From NCBI GenBank assembly GCA_900314855.1, contig OMWZ01000007.1, forward strand, positions 1 through 64,000: 64,000 bases of DNA, written 5' to 3'. This DNA comes from an uncultured Selenomonadales bacterium (GTDB lineage Bacteria > Bacillota > Negativicutes > Acidaminococcales > Acidaminococcaceae). This document shows, in pieces, positions 1 to 7,691 of this stretch. Numbering within the stretch: position 1 is the stretch's first letter; every line of letters begins with the position of its first letter. Position numbers and translations under genes: made by a program. Below the pieces are notes generated by a model that worked only from the letters and a program-made list of their open reading frames with translations, searched no databases and was not told the origin of the DNA.

Positions 1-386
1 GACTTCCGGCCCTAAGGCAGAAGAAACATTGAATTTACCGTTTTATTGGGTCACTTTTAACCGGCCAAATGGGTCAAATTGAACCCGGCCTTGACACCGG
101 GGAACAAGCGGGAGCGCGCTTGTCGCCAAAAAGGGAGTTATTTTCGGATTAACCGTTGCCGCGCAGGCTGCGCAGATTTCCGTCTTGTCGCCGTACCTGT
201 GCTCGATATCGCCACGCTGCACGGTCTGCACAAGCCGTCCGCGGTCGCCTTTCCCGTGAGCTTCGGATACCGGATGCCTGATCCAGCCAGTAGGGATACC
301 ATGCCGCAAAGCCAGACCGTACTTAAGTTATAAAGCCCGTAACCCTCCTCACGGAAATAAAACACCGCCTACGATAATAAGCGGTT
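1..386. other. Gene-poor left edge with an IS21-like end sequence
   Basis: I see no convincing gene here. Positions 48-67 and 70-90 are imperfect direct repeats of about 20 bp with the shape TGGGTCA...TTTAACCGGCC, followed by TTGACACCGG. Tandem motifs of this kind are familiar from the ends of IS21-family elements, so a decayed IS end is an inference. The open frames over 43-365 on the minus strand have no recognisable domain and overlap each other. No inverted partner of the repeats is visible because the window starts here. Confidence 0.3.
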
Positions 387-560
387 TTATTTGCCCGGAG
401 ATACTTCCTCATCTTCTCTTTGTTTTTTAAATACGTCTTTCATGCTCATAACTTTTGGCACACCATATAGCGCCATATTTAATTCTTCTTCTGTATGCCC
501 ACCTTCGGCCACCAAACGATCATACTCCTGTATGTTCTCTTCATCAGCAATCAAAACCAT
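387..560 (-). CDS. Small phage-type hypothetical protein (57 aa)
   Basis: This is a short acidic protein starting MVLIADEENIQEYDRLV. I do not recognise its family. I start it at the ATG at 560, because GGAGAAGGTGGG lies just upstream and the upstream reading frame ends at 562-564, a tight spacing typical of phage operons. An in-frame ATG at 590 would run through the end of the upstream frame and lacks a ribosome site. The neighbour upstream is a broken phage head-type gene, so this is probably the next gene of the same phage module, carried along as debris. It may not be expressed. Confidence 0.4.
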   Translation of the reverse strand: MVLIADEENIQEYDRLVAEGGHTEEELNMALYGVPKVMSMKDVFKKQREDEEVSPGK

Positions 561-561
561 A

Positions 562-765
562 TCAGCCCACCTTCTCCCTATGCGGTTCAATATACTGCAA
601 TAGCAAGGCCTCTGCCTCTTTACTCAACGGTTCCCCATTCATCTGCCTAACAAAAGCCTCAGCAATACATTCTGCGCCATCGTAAGACCCATCAGCATAT
701 TCTGATATTCCCTTTACGTACGGATCCTGTATCTCCTAAGCTCTGCCAAGAAATTGAGCATATCG
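562..765 (-). pseudogene. Truncated, frameshifted phage head-protein C-terminus
   Basis: Reading leftward from the terminal CRISPR repeat, one frame gives DMLNFLAELRRYRI and then stops, while another frame from about 735 continues DPYVKGISEYADG and ends with QYIEPHREKVG. Joined by a one-base shift near 727-737, they make a continuous segment ending in a motif (ISEYADGSYDGAECIAEAFV) that I associate with the C-terminus of phage minor head or head-morphogenesis proteins. The segment has no start codon and is cut exactly at the edge of the degenerate repeat (766-792). The family call is from memory; the frameshift and the truncation are seen directly. Confidence 0.45.
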
Positions 766-853
766 GGATCACCCCACGCATACGGGGAATACAATCTGCT
801 TGCCGGCATCAACACCGATTTGATAGGATCACCCCCGCGCATGCGGGGAATAC
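766..853 (-). CRISPR. Distal CRISPR unit: degenerate terminal repeat, one spacer, one intact repeat
   Basis: The repeat at 826-853 matches the consensus of the main array over all 28 nt. The repeat at 766-792 is 27 nt, with one base lost and two substitutions in its centre (acgcata in place of cgcgcatg on the plus strand). The spacer between them, 793-825, has the standard 33 nt. A degenerate repeat normally marks the end of an array farthest from the leader. This places the leader at the right, next to cas2, and makes this spacer the oldest one. The unit is separated from the rest of the array by 1,067 bp. Confidence 0.95.
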
Positions 854-1920
854 TGCTTTGTTTCCTTCCCGTTTAATTTTCTCCACTTATTAAGGACTCT
901 ATTCTTGTAGTTCCGCATGGCGTTAAGTTCTTCTTCAGAGGCGCCATGGCTTTTGAGAATTTCAGAGAGGGAACCAACGACTTGTCTAATGCCTTCTTGG
1001 TTCTCCCAGAGTCTATCAGAAAAGCCTTCGCTCTGATAATCACCGGCGAAAGCTTTTTCTAGTCTGGCTGTATTGTTTTCGTATTCCCTTAACTTCTTGA
1101 CCAGAGTGTAGACTCGAGTAGAGTCTTTCCCGAACCCCTTGGCGTACTTCTCGATTTCTTTATCGCTTCTTTCAGGAAGGGGTCTTACTTCCCAGAACTC
1201 TCCCCGAGCAGTTCTCTCCGGAGTTCCCTCTCCCGCTTCAGTTGCTTCGCTGACAGGGGTCCCCGGTGCATCAAGTCGAGTCCCTCTTCTCTGTCCCTCA
1301 GGAACCTGAGTTCGTTCTTCCGGGACTCCGTCATTGGATTCAACTGCTTGAACGTCTGTTCCGCTATCTCGTAAGCCTGACTCCACGGCGTCGTGTCGTC
1401 CTCGTCGTCCGCCAGCGCCAGGAGCATCTCCCGCACTATCGTGCTGTCCCCCCACAACTCCAGCGCTTCTTCCATCAGGTCCCTTTCTTCGGGAGTTTGC
1501 GGCATTGCCATTGGTGGTATCCTCCTTTTCTTCCGTTATGGTTACTTTGTTTTTGACAGGCTCCGAAATGCCCTGCTCATTATTTTGTTCTGCAACCTCT
1601 TTTACTTTTCCTTCTTTTTTCTCAACTTTTCCTTCTGCCTCTTTTACAATAGTTGCAGACTTCTTCGTCGCAGGAGGAAGAGTCTCTTTGGAAAGTGTCT
1701 TGTCTTTGTCGATTTCTTCTTGGGTGGCAAGCATCCTGTCGAATACGGGTCGAATCTTTTCAGAGATTGGTCTCCGCATATTCTTGATGTCTTGATAGAT
1801 TTTTAACAGCCCGTTCTTGAATCTCTCAAACACGGATTGAAGTTCTCTGACAGGCGCCTTACCGGTTTCGAGATAACGCTCGAATCCACGGGCAAACTTT
1901 TCATGTTCAGCCCGAGTGAG
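854..1920 (-). pseudogene. 1,067-bp phage polyvalent-protein fragment occupying a spacer position
   Basis: This segment sits precisely between two intact CRISPR repeats (826-853 and 1921-1948). On the minus strand one frame is open from the first base (1920) through 355 codons to the other edge, with no own start or stop. It begins LTRAEHEKFARGFERYLETG and continues SVFERFKNGLLKIYQDIKN, which resembles the large polyvalent-protein-associated domains of phage and plasmid mega-proteins. A charged, low-complexity Gly/Arg/Asp/Glu-rich stretch of about 110 residues follows, and then a helical C-terminal part ending RKLNGKETKQ at the repeat edge. It is therefore an internal piece of a larger gene. 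It could be an untrimmed spacer acquisition or a recombination product. Confidence 0.75.
1185..1511 (-). CDS. Nested small protein in another frame of the phage fragment (108 aa)
   Basis: A 108-aa frame lies wholly inside the larger open frame but in a different register. It begins MAMPQTPEERDLMEEALELW and looks like a genuine acidic, helix-rich protein. A perfect AAGGAGG sits at 1521-1527, nine bases before the ATG at 1509-1511, which supports independent translation. In the same stretch the host frame encodes low-complexity sequence. I do not recognise the family. The alternative is that two compensating frameshifts in a decayed gene create this picture. Confidence 0.45.
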   Translation of the reverse strand: MAMPQTPEERDLMEEALELWGDSTIVREMLLALADDEDDTTPWSQAYEIAEQTFKQLNPMTESRKNELRFLRDREEGLDLMHRGPLSAKQLKRERELRRELLGESSGK

Positions 1921-3229
1921 GGATCACCCCCGCGCATGCGGGGAATACCTTGTCCGCCACTTGTCCGCCGTTTGTCCGCCGGGATCACCCCCGCGCATGC
2001 GGGGAATACGCTCTTTGAATCAGCGTCCGCATTATCACGTTAGGATCACCCCCGCGCATGCGGGGAATACACCATTTAACGCCACCTGATCCTTGTGATA
2101 TCAGGATCACCCCCGCGCATGCGGGGAATACCATTGCGTGCCCTGTTCAAATTGGGATGCATTAGGATCACCCCCGCGCATGCGGGGAATACGCGTACCG
2201 AGATATAATAGGGACTATCGTTTGGGGATCACCCCCGCGCATGCGGGGAATACCAACGCCACCATCCGTGAACTGGAAGGCTGTCCGGATCACCCCCGCG
2301 CATGCGGGGAATACAAACAAGCCTCGAAGGAATAAAAAAGAAAAAGGGGATCACCCCCGCGCATGCGGGGAATACTAAGCACGAAACGGCTCCGCTCTAA
2401 CTTCTAGAGGATCACCCCCGCGCATGCGGGGAATACGACGACTTGGAAGATCTGCAAGCCATCATCCGGGGATCACCCCCGCGCATGCGGGGAATACGGA
2501 TCAGATCATCAATTTGGTGCAGCCTTGCTAGGATCACCCCCGCGCATGCGGGGAATACTGTACGATTTTTTGAATCACATTACGGATCCCGGGATCACCC
2601 CCGCGCATGCGGGGAATACAAAACTTGTCAAAACTTGATGTCCAGCAAGCCAGGATCACCCCCGCGCATGCGGGGAATACAGGTGAACCAAGATGAATTC
2701 AACAGTTAGGAAAGGATCACCCCCGCGCATGCGGGGAATACGAATGGCTACTGGGTAACAGTAACGGCCGCTGGGGATCACCCCCGCGCATGCGGGGAAT
2801 ACTGAATGAACTTGACCGAACCAATCAAAGGGTGGGGATCACCCCCGCGCATGCGGGGAATACAAAGGCCTGCCGACTACCAGTGAACCTAACAAGGGAT
2901 CACCCCCGCGCATGCGGGGAATACGCCTTTTGGCTTTAGCGTTGTTGGACGTGTCAGGGATCACCCCCGCGCATGCGGGGAATACGCTTCGGCGCGATTG
3001 TTGAATACTGCAAAATAAGGATCACCCCCGCGCATGCGGGGAATACGTATTCAACAGTCGCGCCGAAGCGGTTCGTTCGGGATCACCCCCGCGCATGCGG
3101 GGAATACCGGCAAGCCGCCGGGCATCTCTGATCGTAGTCAGGATCACCCCCGCGCATGCGGGGAATACCATAAATATCGTGCCCAGTGCTTCGATCAATG
3201 GGGATCACCCCCGCGCATGCGGGGAATAC
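1921..3229 (-). CRISPR. Type I-E CRISPR array, 22 repeats and 21 spacers
   Basis: The 28-nt repeat starts at 1921, 1982, 2043 and every 61 bp up to 3202. All 22 copies look identical and all 21 spacers are exactly 33 nt. Read on the minus strand, the repeat begins GTATTCCCCGC and ends CGGGGGTGATCC, with a palindromic stem typical of type I-E. The cas operon ends just to the right, and the degenerate repeat lies at the far left, so the newest spacers are near 3200 and crRNA precursors are made leftward. Two neighbouring spacers, 2986-3018 and 3047-3079, overlap in sequence on opposite strands. The spacer at 1949-1981 is built of three TTGTCCGCC units. Confidence 0.98.
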
Positions 3230-3330
3230 ACTAAAAAATCCCATGATATAGCGGTTCATCTTGCAAGGAATCCAAATTTTTATTTAGTTTCAAAATTTAC
3301 ACGAATGGAGTCATAGACTGCTTTTAACAA
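3230..3330 (-). promoter_or_regulatory. CRISPR leader, short and overlapping the cas2 3' end
   Basis: Only 50 bp (3230-3279) separate the stop codon of the cas2 fusion from the first repeat. This stretch is AT-rich, with runs such as AAAATTTGG and GATTTTTTAGT on the minus strand. Any leader longer than that must reach into the coding sequence of cas2. I cannot pick a confident promoter, so the array may be read from the cas operon or from a promoter inside the 3' end of cas2. Confidence 0.5.
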
Positions 3331-4209
3331 ATAGCAATCATTCAAAGCCCTGTGTTTTTGTTCTACGTTCACCCCGCACTGTTTTGCAATTTCCGATAGT
3401 TTCTTTCTTTTGTTTTTTACAGTAAATTGCTGCGAATACAACTCCATAGTATCCAGAAATTGATTTTCGATAACCCCCATCCCTAATCTTGATAGTGCTG
3501 CATTTAAAAAGTCTAAATCAAAGTGCACGTTATGTCCAAGGATAACGTTATCGCCTATGAAACATCTCAGTTCCTCTAAAACTTCGTTCTTATCACGGCC
3601 CCTTTCTGCCAGCATTGTCTCATTAATTCCTGTTAACTTTTGAATAAATACCGGAATCGCTGTATAAACCTTTAGTAATGCCGTGTACTTCGCTTCCAAA
3701 GCGTTCCTGCGAATCAGCAACGCGCCAACCTCAATAATTTCATGTTTGTTTGGATCAAGCCCCGTAGTTTCTATATCTAAAATCACATAATCATCAGGGA
3801 AAGAAGTTTTATTGGTAATTATTTGAGAAGTATTATTTTCCATAGGCAGTTTGTTACATCGCTTCCGCCTCGCCATACGCATTTTACTGGCCGCGCTAAA
3901 TCCCAATCGCTTTTCTTTCAAGTGTTGTGTCCGTGCAGGACTAGGTTTTCTTACTAGTTTAAGCCCGTCAAAATCCACTATTTCGTTCCCACTATGGTGT
4001 AATCGAAATTCCATCCTTTGTTCATTATTGGCGGTATAAACGAGAGTCGCCCTGCCATTTTTGATGTTCCTTACCACCCGTTCCCATAAATAATCCCTTA
4101 CCCTGGCACTCACTCTCCCTACATAGACGCCAGTGTTAATTTCCAACAGCCATTTTGTTAAGTCTCCCCGCAATGCAATAGGACAATCCGTTAAAGTCAG
4201 CACAATCAT
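3280..4209 (-). CDS. cas2: Cas2 fused to a DEDDh (DnaQ-like) 3'-5' exonuclease
   Basis: Residues 1 to about 90 are a type I-E Cas2 (MIVLTLTDCP...RGDLTKWLLEINTGVYVG). A basic linker of about 45 residues follows, then a DEDDh exonuclease from about residue 138. The catalytic residues are visible: D145 and E147 in DIETTGL, D231 in GHNVHFDLDFL, H286 and D291 in HRALNDC. Cas2 joins Cas1 to form the spacer integrase. In characterised fusions of this kind, such as that of Streptococcus thermophilus I-E, the exonuclease trims prespacer ends before integration. The gene overlaps cas1 by four bases (ATGA), so the two are translationally coupled. The fusion is a known but minority architecture. Confidence 0.95.
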   Translation of the reverse strand: MIVLTLTDCPIALRGDLTKWLLEINTGVYVGRVSARVRDYLWERVVRNIKNGRATLVYTANNEQRMEFRLHHSGNEIVDFDGLKLVRKPSPARTQHLKEKRLGFSAASKMRMARRKRCNKLPMENNTSQIITNKTSFPDDYVILDIETTGLDPNKHEIIEVGALLIRRNALEAKYTALLKVYTAIPVFIQKLTGINETMLAERGRDKNEVLEELRCFIGDNVILGHNVHFDLDFLNAALSRLGMGVIENQFLDTMELYSQQFTVKNKRKKLSEIAKQCGVNVEQKHRALNDCYLLKAVYDSIRVNFETK

Positions 4210-5195
4210 TTTTCACTTTCCTGCTCCTGTTCATTTAAAAATCCGTCTTCTACCTCATCATATTCCTTACCATAGGACACACCATTCCTAACAAATCCTT
4301 TCTTCTCATCCCACAAATCAACAATATTGCTGTAAGTTATTTCCAAAGTCCCTTCTTCACCCATTAGCAATGTATTGATGTCTTGAACCATACGTTTTAA
4401 TAAATGGGTTGCAGCAATTTTATCTCGTACGGCTCGCCGCATTTCACTACCAATATCTTCCGGATTCCGGGATGCAATCTCAAATGCCAGTGGAATGACA
4501 TACTCAGCCTTATATAAATCAGCGACATCATACACAAAAGAACGATCATGGCCTGTGTGAACAAAGCCGAGTCCGGGAGAGCATCCCAGAGCCGCTATCA
4601 CACTGTGTGCCAGACCGTACAAACAAGCATTTCCAGCCGAAAGAGCCTGATTGACAGGTGTTCCGTCTAAAAAATCTTCGGGGTTGTACTCCCGGCCCTT
4701 CCATTCGACGTTTGTCTTACGGGAACACTCCCGGTAGATCCGTCGGACACGTGCGCCTTCCTTCCCCCTTAATTGCTGCATGGTCAAACCAGTCACATCT
4801 TCATCAGGAAAACGCATCTGATACATTCTGCGCGCTACACCAAGCCGGGTCTGCGTATTGGAAACTAACTTTGCCTGCTGAACCAATAATGCAGCAGAAT
4901 GCGTCATAGCGCTTCCTGAAGCATAAAACCGGACGCCATGTTCTCCGGTCCATATAATGCCCGTCCCGACGTCGCCTGCCAATTCCATAGCCCTGTGTGT
5001 AATATTTGTTCCAGGGCCAAGAATGATGATGCTCAGGGATGCGGCAGGTACATTCACCGTGCCACGCTCATCTGATATACTGATTGCACTATCCTGCCGG
5101 TTAATCAAACACCGTTCCAGATATAAAAATGATATCCGCTCCTTTATTTGCGGAAGTTCCTGCAGACCTGGTTTGTCAATATACACGTCCTGCAT
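4206..5195 (-). CDS. cas1: Cas1, type I-E CRISPR integrase
   Basis: This 329-aa protein has the normal length of Cas1 of subtype I-E. It carries the expected metal-binding residues: E146 in GKEGARV, H213 in VHTGHD, and D223 and D226 in YDVADLYK. With Cas2 it cuts the first repeat and inserts new spacers. AGGAGGAGTG precedes the ATG at 5195. It lies between cas6e and the cas2 fusion in the usual I-E order and has the same low GC as the rest of the operon. Every catalytic residue is present, so it should be active. Confidence 0.97.
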   Translation of the reverse strand: MQDVYIDKPGLQELPQIKERISFLYLERCLINRQDSAISISDERGTVNVPAASLSIIILGPGTNITHRAMELAGDVGTGIIWTGEHGVRFYASGSAMTHSAALLVQQAKLVSNTQTRLGVARRMYQMRFPDEDVTGLTMQQLRGKEGARVRRIYRECSRKTNVEWKGREYNPEDFLDGTPVNQALSAGNACLYGLAHSVIAALGCSPGLGFVHTGHDRSFVYDVADLYKAEYVIPLAFEIASRNPEDIGSEMRRAVRDKIAATHLLKRMVQDINTLLMGEEGTLEITYSNIVDLWDEKKGFVRNGVSYGKEYDEVEDGFLNEQEQESEK

Positions 5196-5213
5196 AAAAC
5201 ACTCCTCCTGTCA

Positions 5214-5831
5214 TTATGGAGCAATAGTAAGCAGACCACACCCAAATGCTTTTTCCCTACCAATCCCCTGTACCAGAGTAGAACGGAAAGACTCTGCGTC
5301 AGTAATTTCAATCACGCCTTCAAATACCACCATAGTAAAGGAAACTTGTTGTTTGTAATGGAAAAACCGTTTGATACTGCGTGCCACTATATCGAATTGC
5401 AGGAGTGAAAACCCATGCTTTTCACTTCGTTCTGCCAGCCACTTCTTTTGGTAATCTACCGTGACGTGTGGGACAACGTGTCCTCTCCCCTGTTCCCCGT
5501 TAGGTTTGACAGAGTGGGAAGGATAGGCAGCCAGTCGGAAATGATATTTTTGTCCCTTCTGCAGACGGTTCAATAGAGGCTCGTAATCCCGGATTTCCCA
5601 AGGGGTATCATTAAATCCAAATTGTTCTATAAAACCTCTTAAATCCGGCTTTTGCTTGCTTAGAAGCAAAATACAAGGCTGTCCTTGAAAATTGTCCAAC
5701 CGCCAGAGCTTCCGATCATGGCCCTGTTTTCCAAAGATTGTTTCAATAGCACCATGTGCAATGAGCTGAGATCCCAAAAGGCGTACGGTACCCTTTTTAG
5801 TTGTATTCAACTTAACTCTGGTCAGATACAT
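5214..5831 (-). CDS. cas6e: Cas6e (CasE), crRNA-processing endoribonuclease
   Basis: This 205-aa protein opens MYLTRVKLN, as CasE proteins do, and ends with the glycine-rich loop GIGREKAFGCGLLTI that contacts the repeat hairpin. H26 (in LIAHGAIE) is the likely catalytic histidine, by analogy with the N-terminal histidine of E. coli CasE. It cleaves the precursor RNA in each repeat and stays bound to the 3' hairpin as a Cascade subunit. The start codon overlaps the cas5e stop by one base (TGATG), so the two are translationally coupled. Confidence 0.95.
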   Translation of the reverse strand: MYLTRVKLNTTKKGTVRLLGSQLIAHGAIETIFGKQGHDRKLWRLDNFQGQPCILLLSKQKPDLRGFIEQFGFNDTPWEIRDYEPLLNRLQKGQKYHFRLAAYPSHSVKPNGEQGRGHVVPHVTVDYQKKWLAERSEKHGFSLLQFDIVARSIKRFFHYKQQVSFTMVVFEGVIEITDAESFRSTLVQGIGREKAFGCGLLTIAP

Positions 5832-6583
5832 CAGTAGCCACCCTCCAATAACGACATCGCATCATGGTTTGTTGGAATATCCAGGTCATTTACATCTGTA
5901 AGTTCAGGAATCGGTACAGATTCAATAACAGTTTTCCTCAAACCATATTTTCGATACTCTTGGTTAAATGACAACGGCGCATCCCTAGTAATCTGCACAA
6001 CCGCATTATCATTTTGGGGTTCATTCAAGCTTAAGTCTCTCTGAATTTCCAACTTCAGTTGCCCAATGGGGGTTCTCTTCAAAATTCTTTCCCTATACCA
6101 TTCAGCGGCTTGCCAAGGCTCCTGTTTCAAGGTCTCCGATAAATTGTTATCTCGAACTCCTAAAACCAATCGTCCAGTTAGCGGACAAGATCGCCGCCCC
6201 AAATAAAGTGGAAAAAACGGGTGCTGCAACGCATCCTTTAACAATGCCACCTTATCTGACGGGCCTTCTATGCCAACCACAAACAAGGCATCCATAAGAT
6301 AATATCTTGTTGTGACCCAAGTGTTGAATTTTTTCTGTGCCCTGTTATCTTGAGCAATTTGATAATCCGACTCCAAGGTTCCCTTTTGATCTTCACGTAC
6401 ACCAATTTTTAAATCATCAAAAAAACTCAACGGTTGGCTACGGCGAATTCCAAGTGCAGCCGCCAACATCCCTATAATTCCACTCCGGGTCGGCATTGTT
6501 TTGGTATACCTGACATCAAATTTGCTATCGATTCCCCAAGCTTGCATAGGTGCAGCCAAACGAATCAGTAATGTACGGTTCAT
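5831..6583 (-). CDS. cas5e: Cas5e (CasD), Cascade subunit
   Basis: This protein of about 250 aa starts MNRTLLIRLAAPMQAWG, the characteristic N-terminus of Cas5 of subtype I-E. It caps the 5' handle of the crRNA in Cascade. I choose the ATG at 6583: AAGGTGG sits five bases upstream of it, whereas the more upstream in-frame GTG at 6592 directly abuts that site. It follows cas7e after a ten-base gap and overlaps cas6e by one base. Confidence 0.95.
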   Translation of the reverse strand: MNRTLLIRLAAPMQAWGIDSKFDVRYTKTMPTRSGIIGMLAAALGIRRSQPLSFFDDLKIGVREDQKGTLESDYQIAQDNRAQKKFNTWVTTRYYLMDALFVVGIEGPSDKVALLKDALQHPFFPLYLGRRSCPLTGRLVLGVRDNNLSETLKQEPWQAAEWYRERILKRTPIGQLKLEIQRDLSLNEPQNDNAVVQITRDAPLSFNQEYRKYGLRKTVIESVPIPELTDVNDLDIPTNHDAMSLLEGGY

Positions 6584-6593
6584 ACCATCCACC

Positions 6594-7691
6594 TTATTTA
6601 TTTTCCGTAATCAAACATGAAATCATGCTGTCCATTTCTCCCAACAGTTCATCCAGATTAATATATTTTTTATCGGCAGAGCTCGACAATCCAATTTCCC
6701 AAGATTTAACCGGGCTAGGAGCAAAACTGGAACAAACGGCTGTTGCGTACTCTTTTAGTCGTTGAACGGACTCTTCAACAAACCCTTTACCATTATTGGG
6801 AACAGGTTTTTCAAATGCGCCAGCAAGATTAATCGGTTGATCTTTCCTTACAGTCACCAAAATTGCATTCGGCAATGTCCGATTCGCAAATGTATTTTGT
6901 TTCCCTGTCGGCATGGACAAGACGAATGAACGAACAAATTCATGGATTGCTTTTGTGGTGATAAATTCATCCTTGTTCAAAGCCCGATATAATTCATGCG
7001 CAGCCACAGTAGCAAAACGATATAGAGTTGCGGAATTATATTCTACTACGCCTATCATGCCGGCGCCGGCATGATCCTCAGCTATCATCTCGTCAACAGC
7101 AGTAAAATAATCATATTCATTCTCTACGCTGTGAGTCGAAATGCTGTGGGCAACCTGCGCACAAGCATCTTCGTTCAGACTGGGATCATCAGCTACCATC
7201 CGTCCAAACAAAGCGATGTCTACTGCTTGGTTTTTTCTCAACATTTCCTGTGCATCTTTTTTTGTGGCATTTTGATTGTTGAGAATGAGTTTAGCTAAGT
7301 TCTCAGCCTGTTTAGCACCCATAAAAAAGAGAGCTTTTGCAGCATATTTCCCAGTCTTCTTGTCTTTATCCAATTTAATGCCCGTAAGTTCCAGCACTTT
7401 CACAGCTAATTCCGTAGCAACTGCTTCGTCTTTGGTCGCATCCAATTTTTTAATCTCAGCAGCTACCAAACTAACAATATCTTTGGTTCTTACACCCAAT
7501 TCCGATTCATCAAAGCAATCATAGAACATTTGCCGCATTGCCCGTTTCCAACTCTGAGAAGACACTCTAGCTCTTTGAATTCCCCCATATACAGCAGTCT
7601 TGGGGCTTCCAGTATCGTCCCGGTTAACACAGCTGGGCGGAACCGTTTGGATTACATGCACATCTACATAAACTCGTTTTTGACTATTCAT
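6594..7691 (-). CDS. cas7e: Cas7e (CasC), Cascade backbone subunit
   Basis: This 365-aa protein of normal length has the N-terminal segment VYVDVHVIQTVPPSCVNRDD and the segment GGIQRARVSSQSWKRAMR that mark CasC/Cse4. Six copies polymerise along the spacer part of the crRNA to form the Cascade backbone. AAGGAGG lies in the end of the preceding cse2 gene, and the two genes abut with no gap, which suggests coupling and fits the need for this subunit in excess. Confidence 0.96.
   Translation of the reverse strand: MNSQKRVYVDVHVIQTVPPSCVNRDDTGSPKTAVYGGIQRARVSSQSWKRAMRQMFYDCFDESELGVRTKDIVSLVAAEIKKLDATKDEAVATELAVKVLELTGIKLDKDKKTGKYAAKALFFMGAKQAENLAKLILNNQNATKKDAQEMLRKNQAVDIALFGRMVADDPSLNEDACAQVAHSISTHSVENEYDYFTAVDEMIAEDHAGAGMIGVVEYNSATLYRFATVAAHELYRALNKDEFITTKAIHEFVRSFVLSMPTGKQNTFANRTLPNAILVTVRKDQPINLAGAFEKPVPNNGKGFVEESVQRLKEYATAVCSSFAPSPVKSWEIGLSSSADKKYINLDELLGEMDSMISCLITENK

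Noticed and set aside
1837..3316. Small plus-strand open frames across the array, with repeated peptides such as GSPPRMRGI, ITPAHAGNT and DHPRACGEY
   Set aside because: These are translations of the CRISPR repeat in three frames, a common annotation artefact, and have no ribosome sites.
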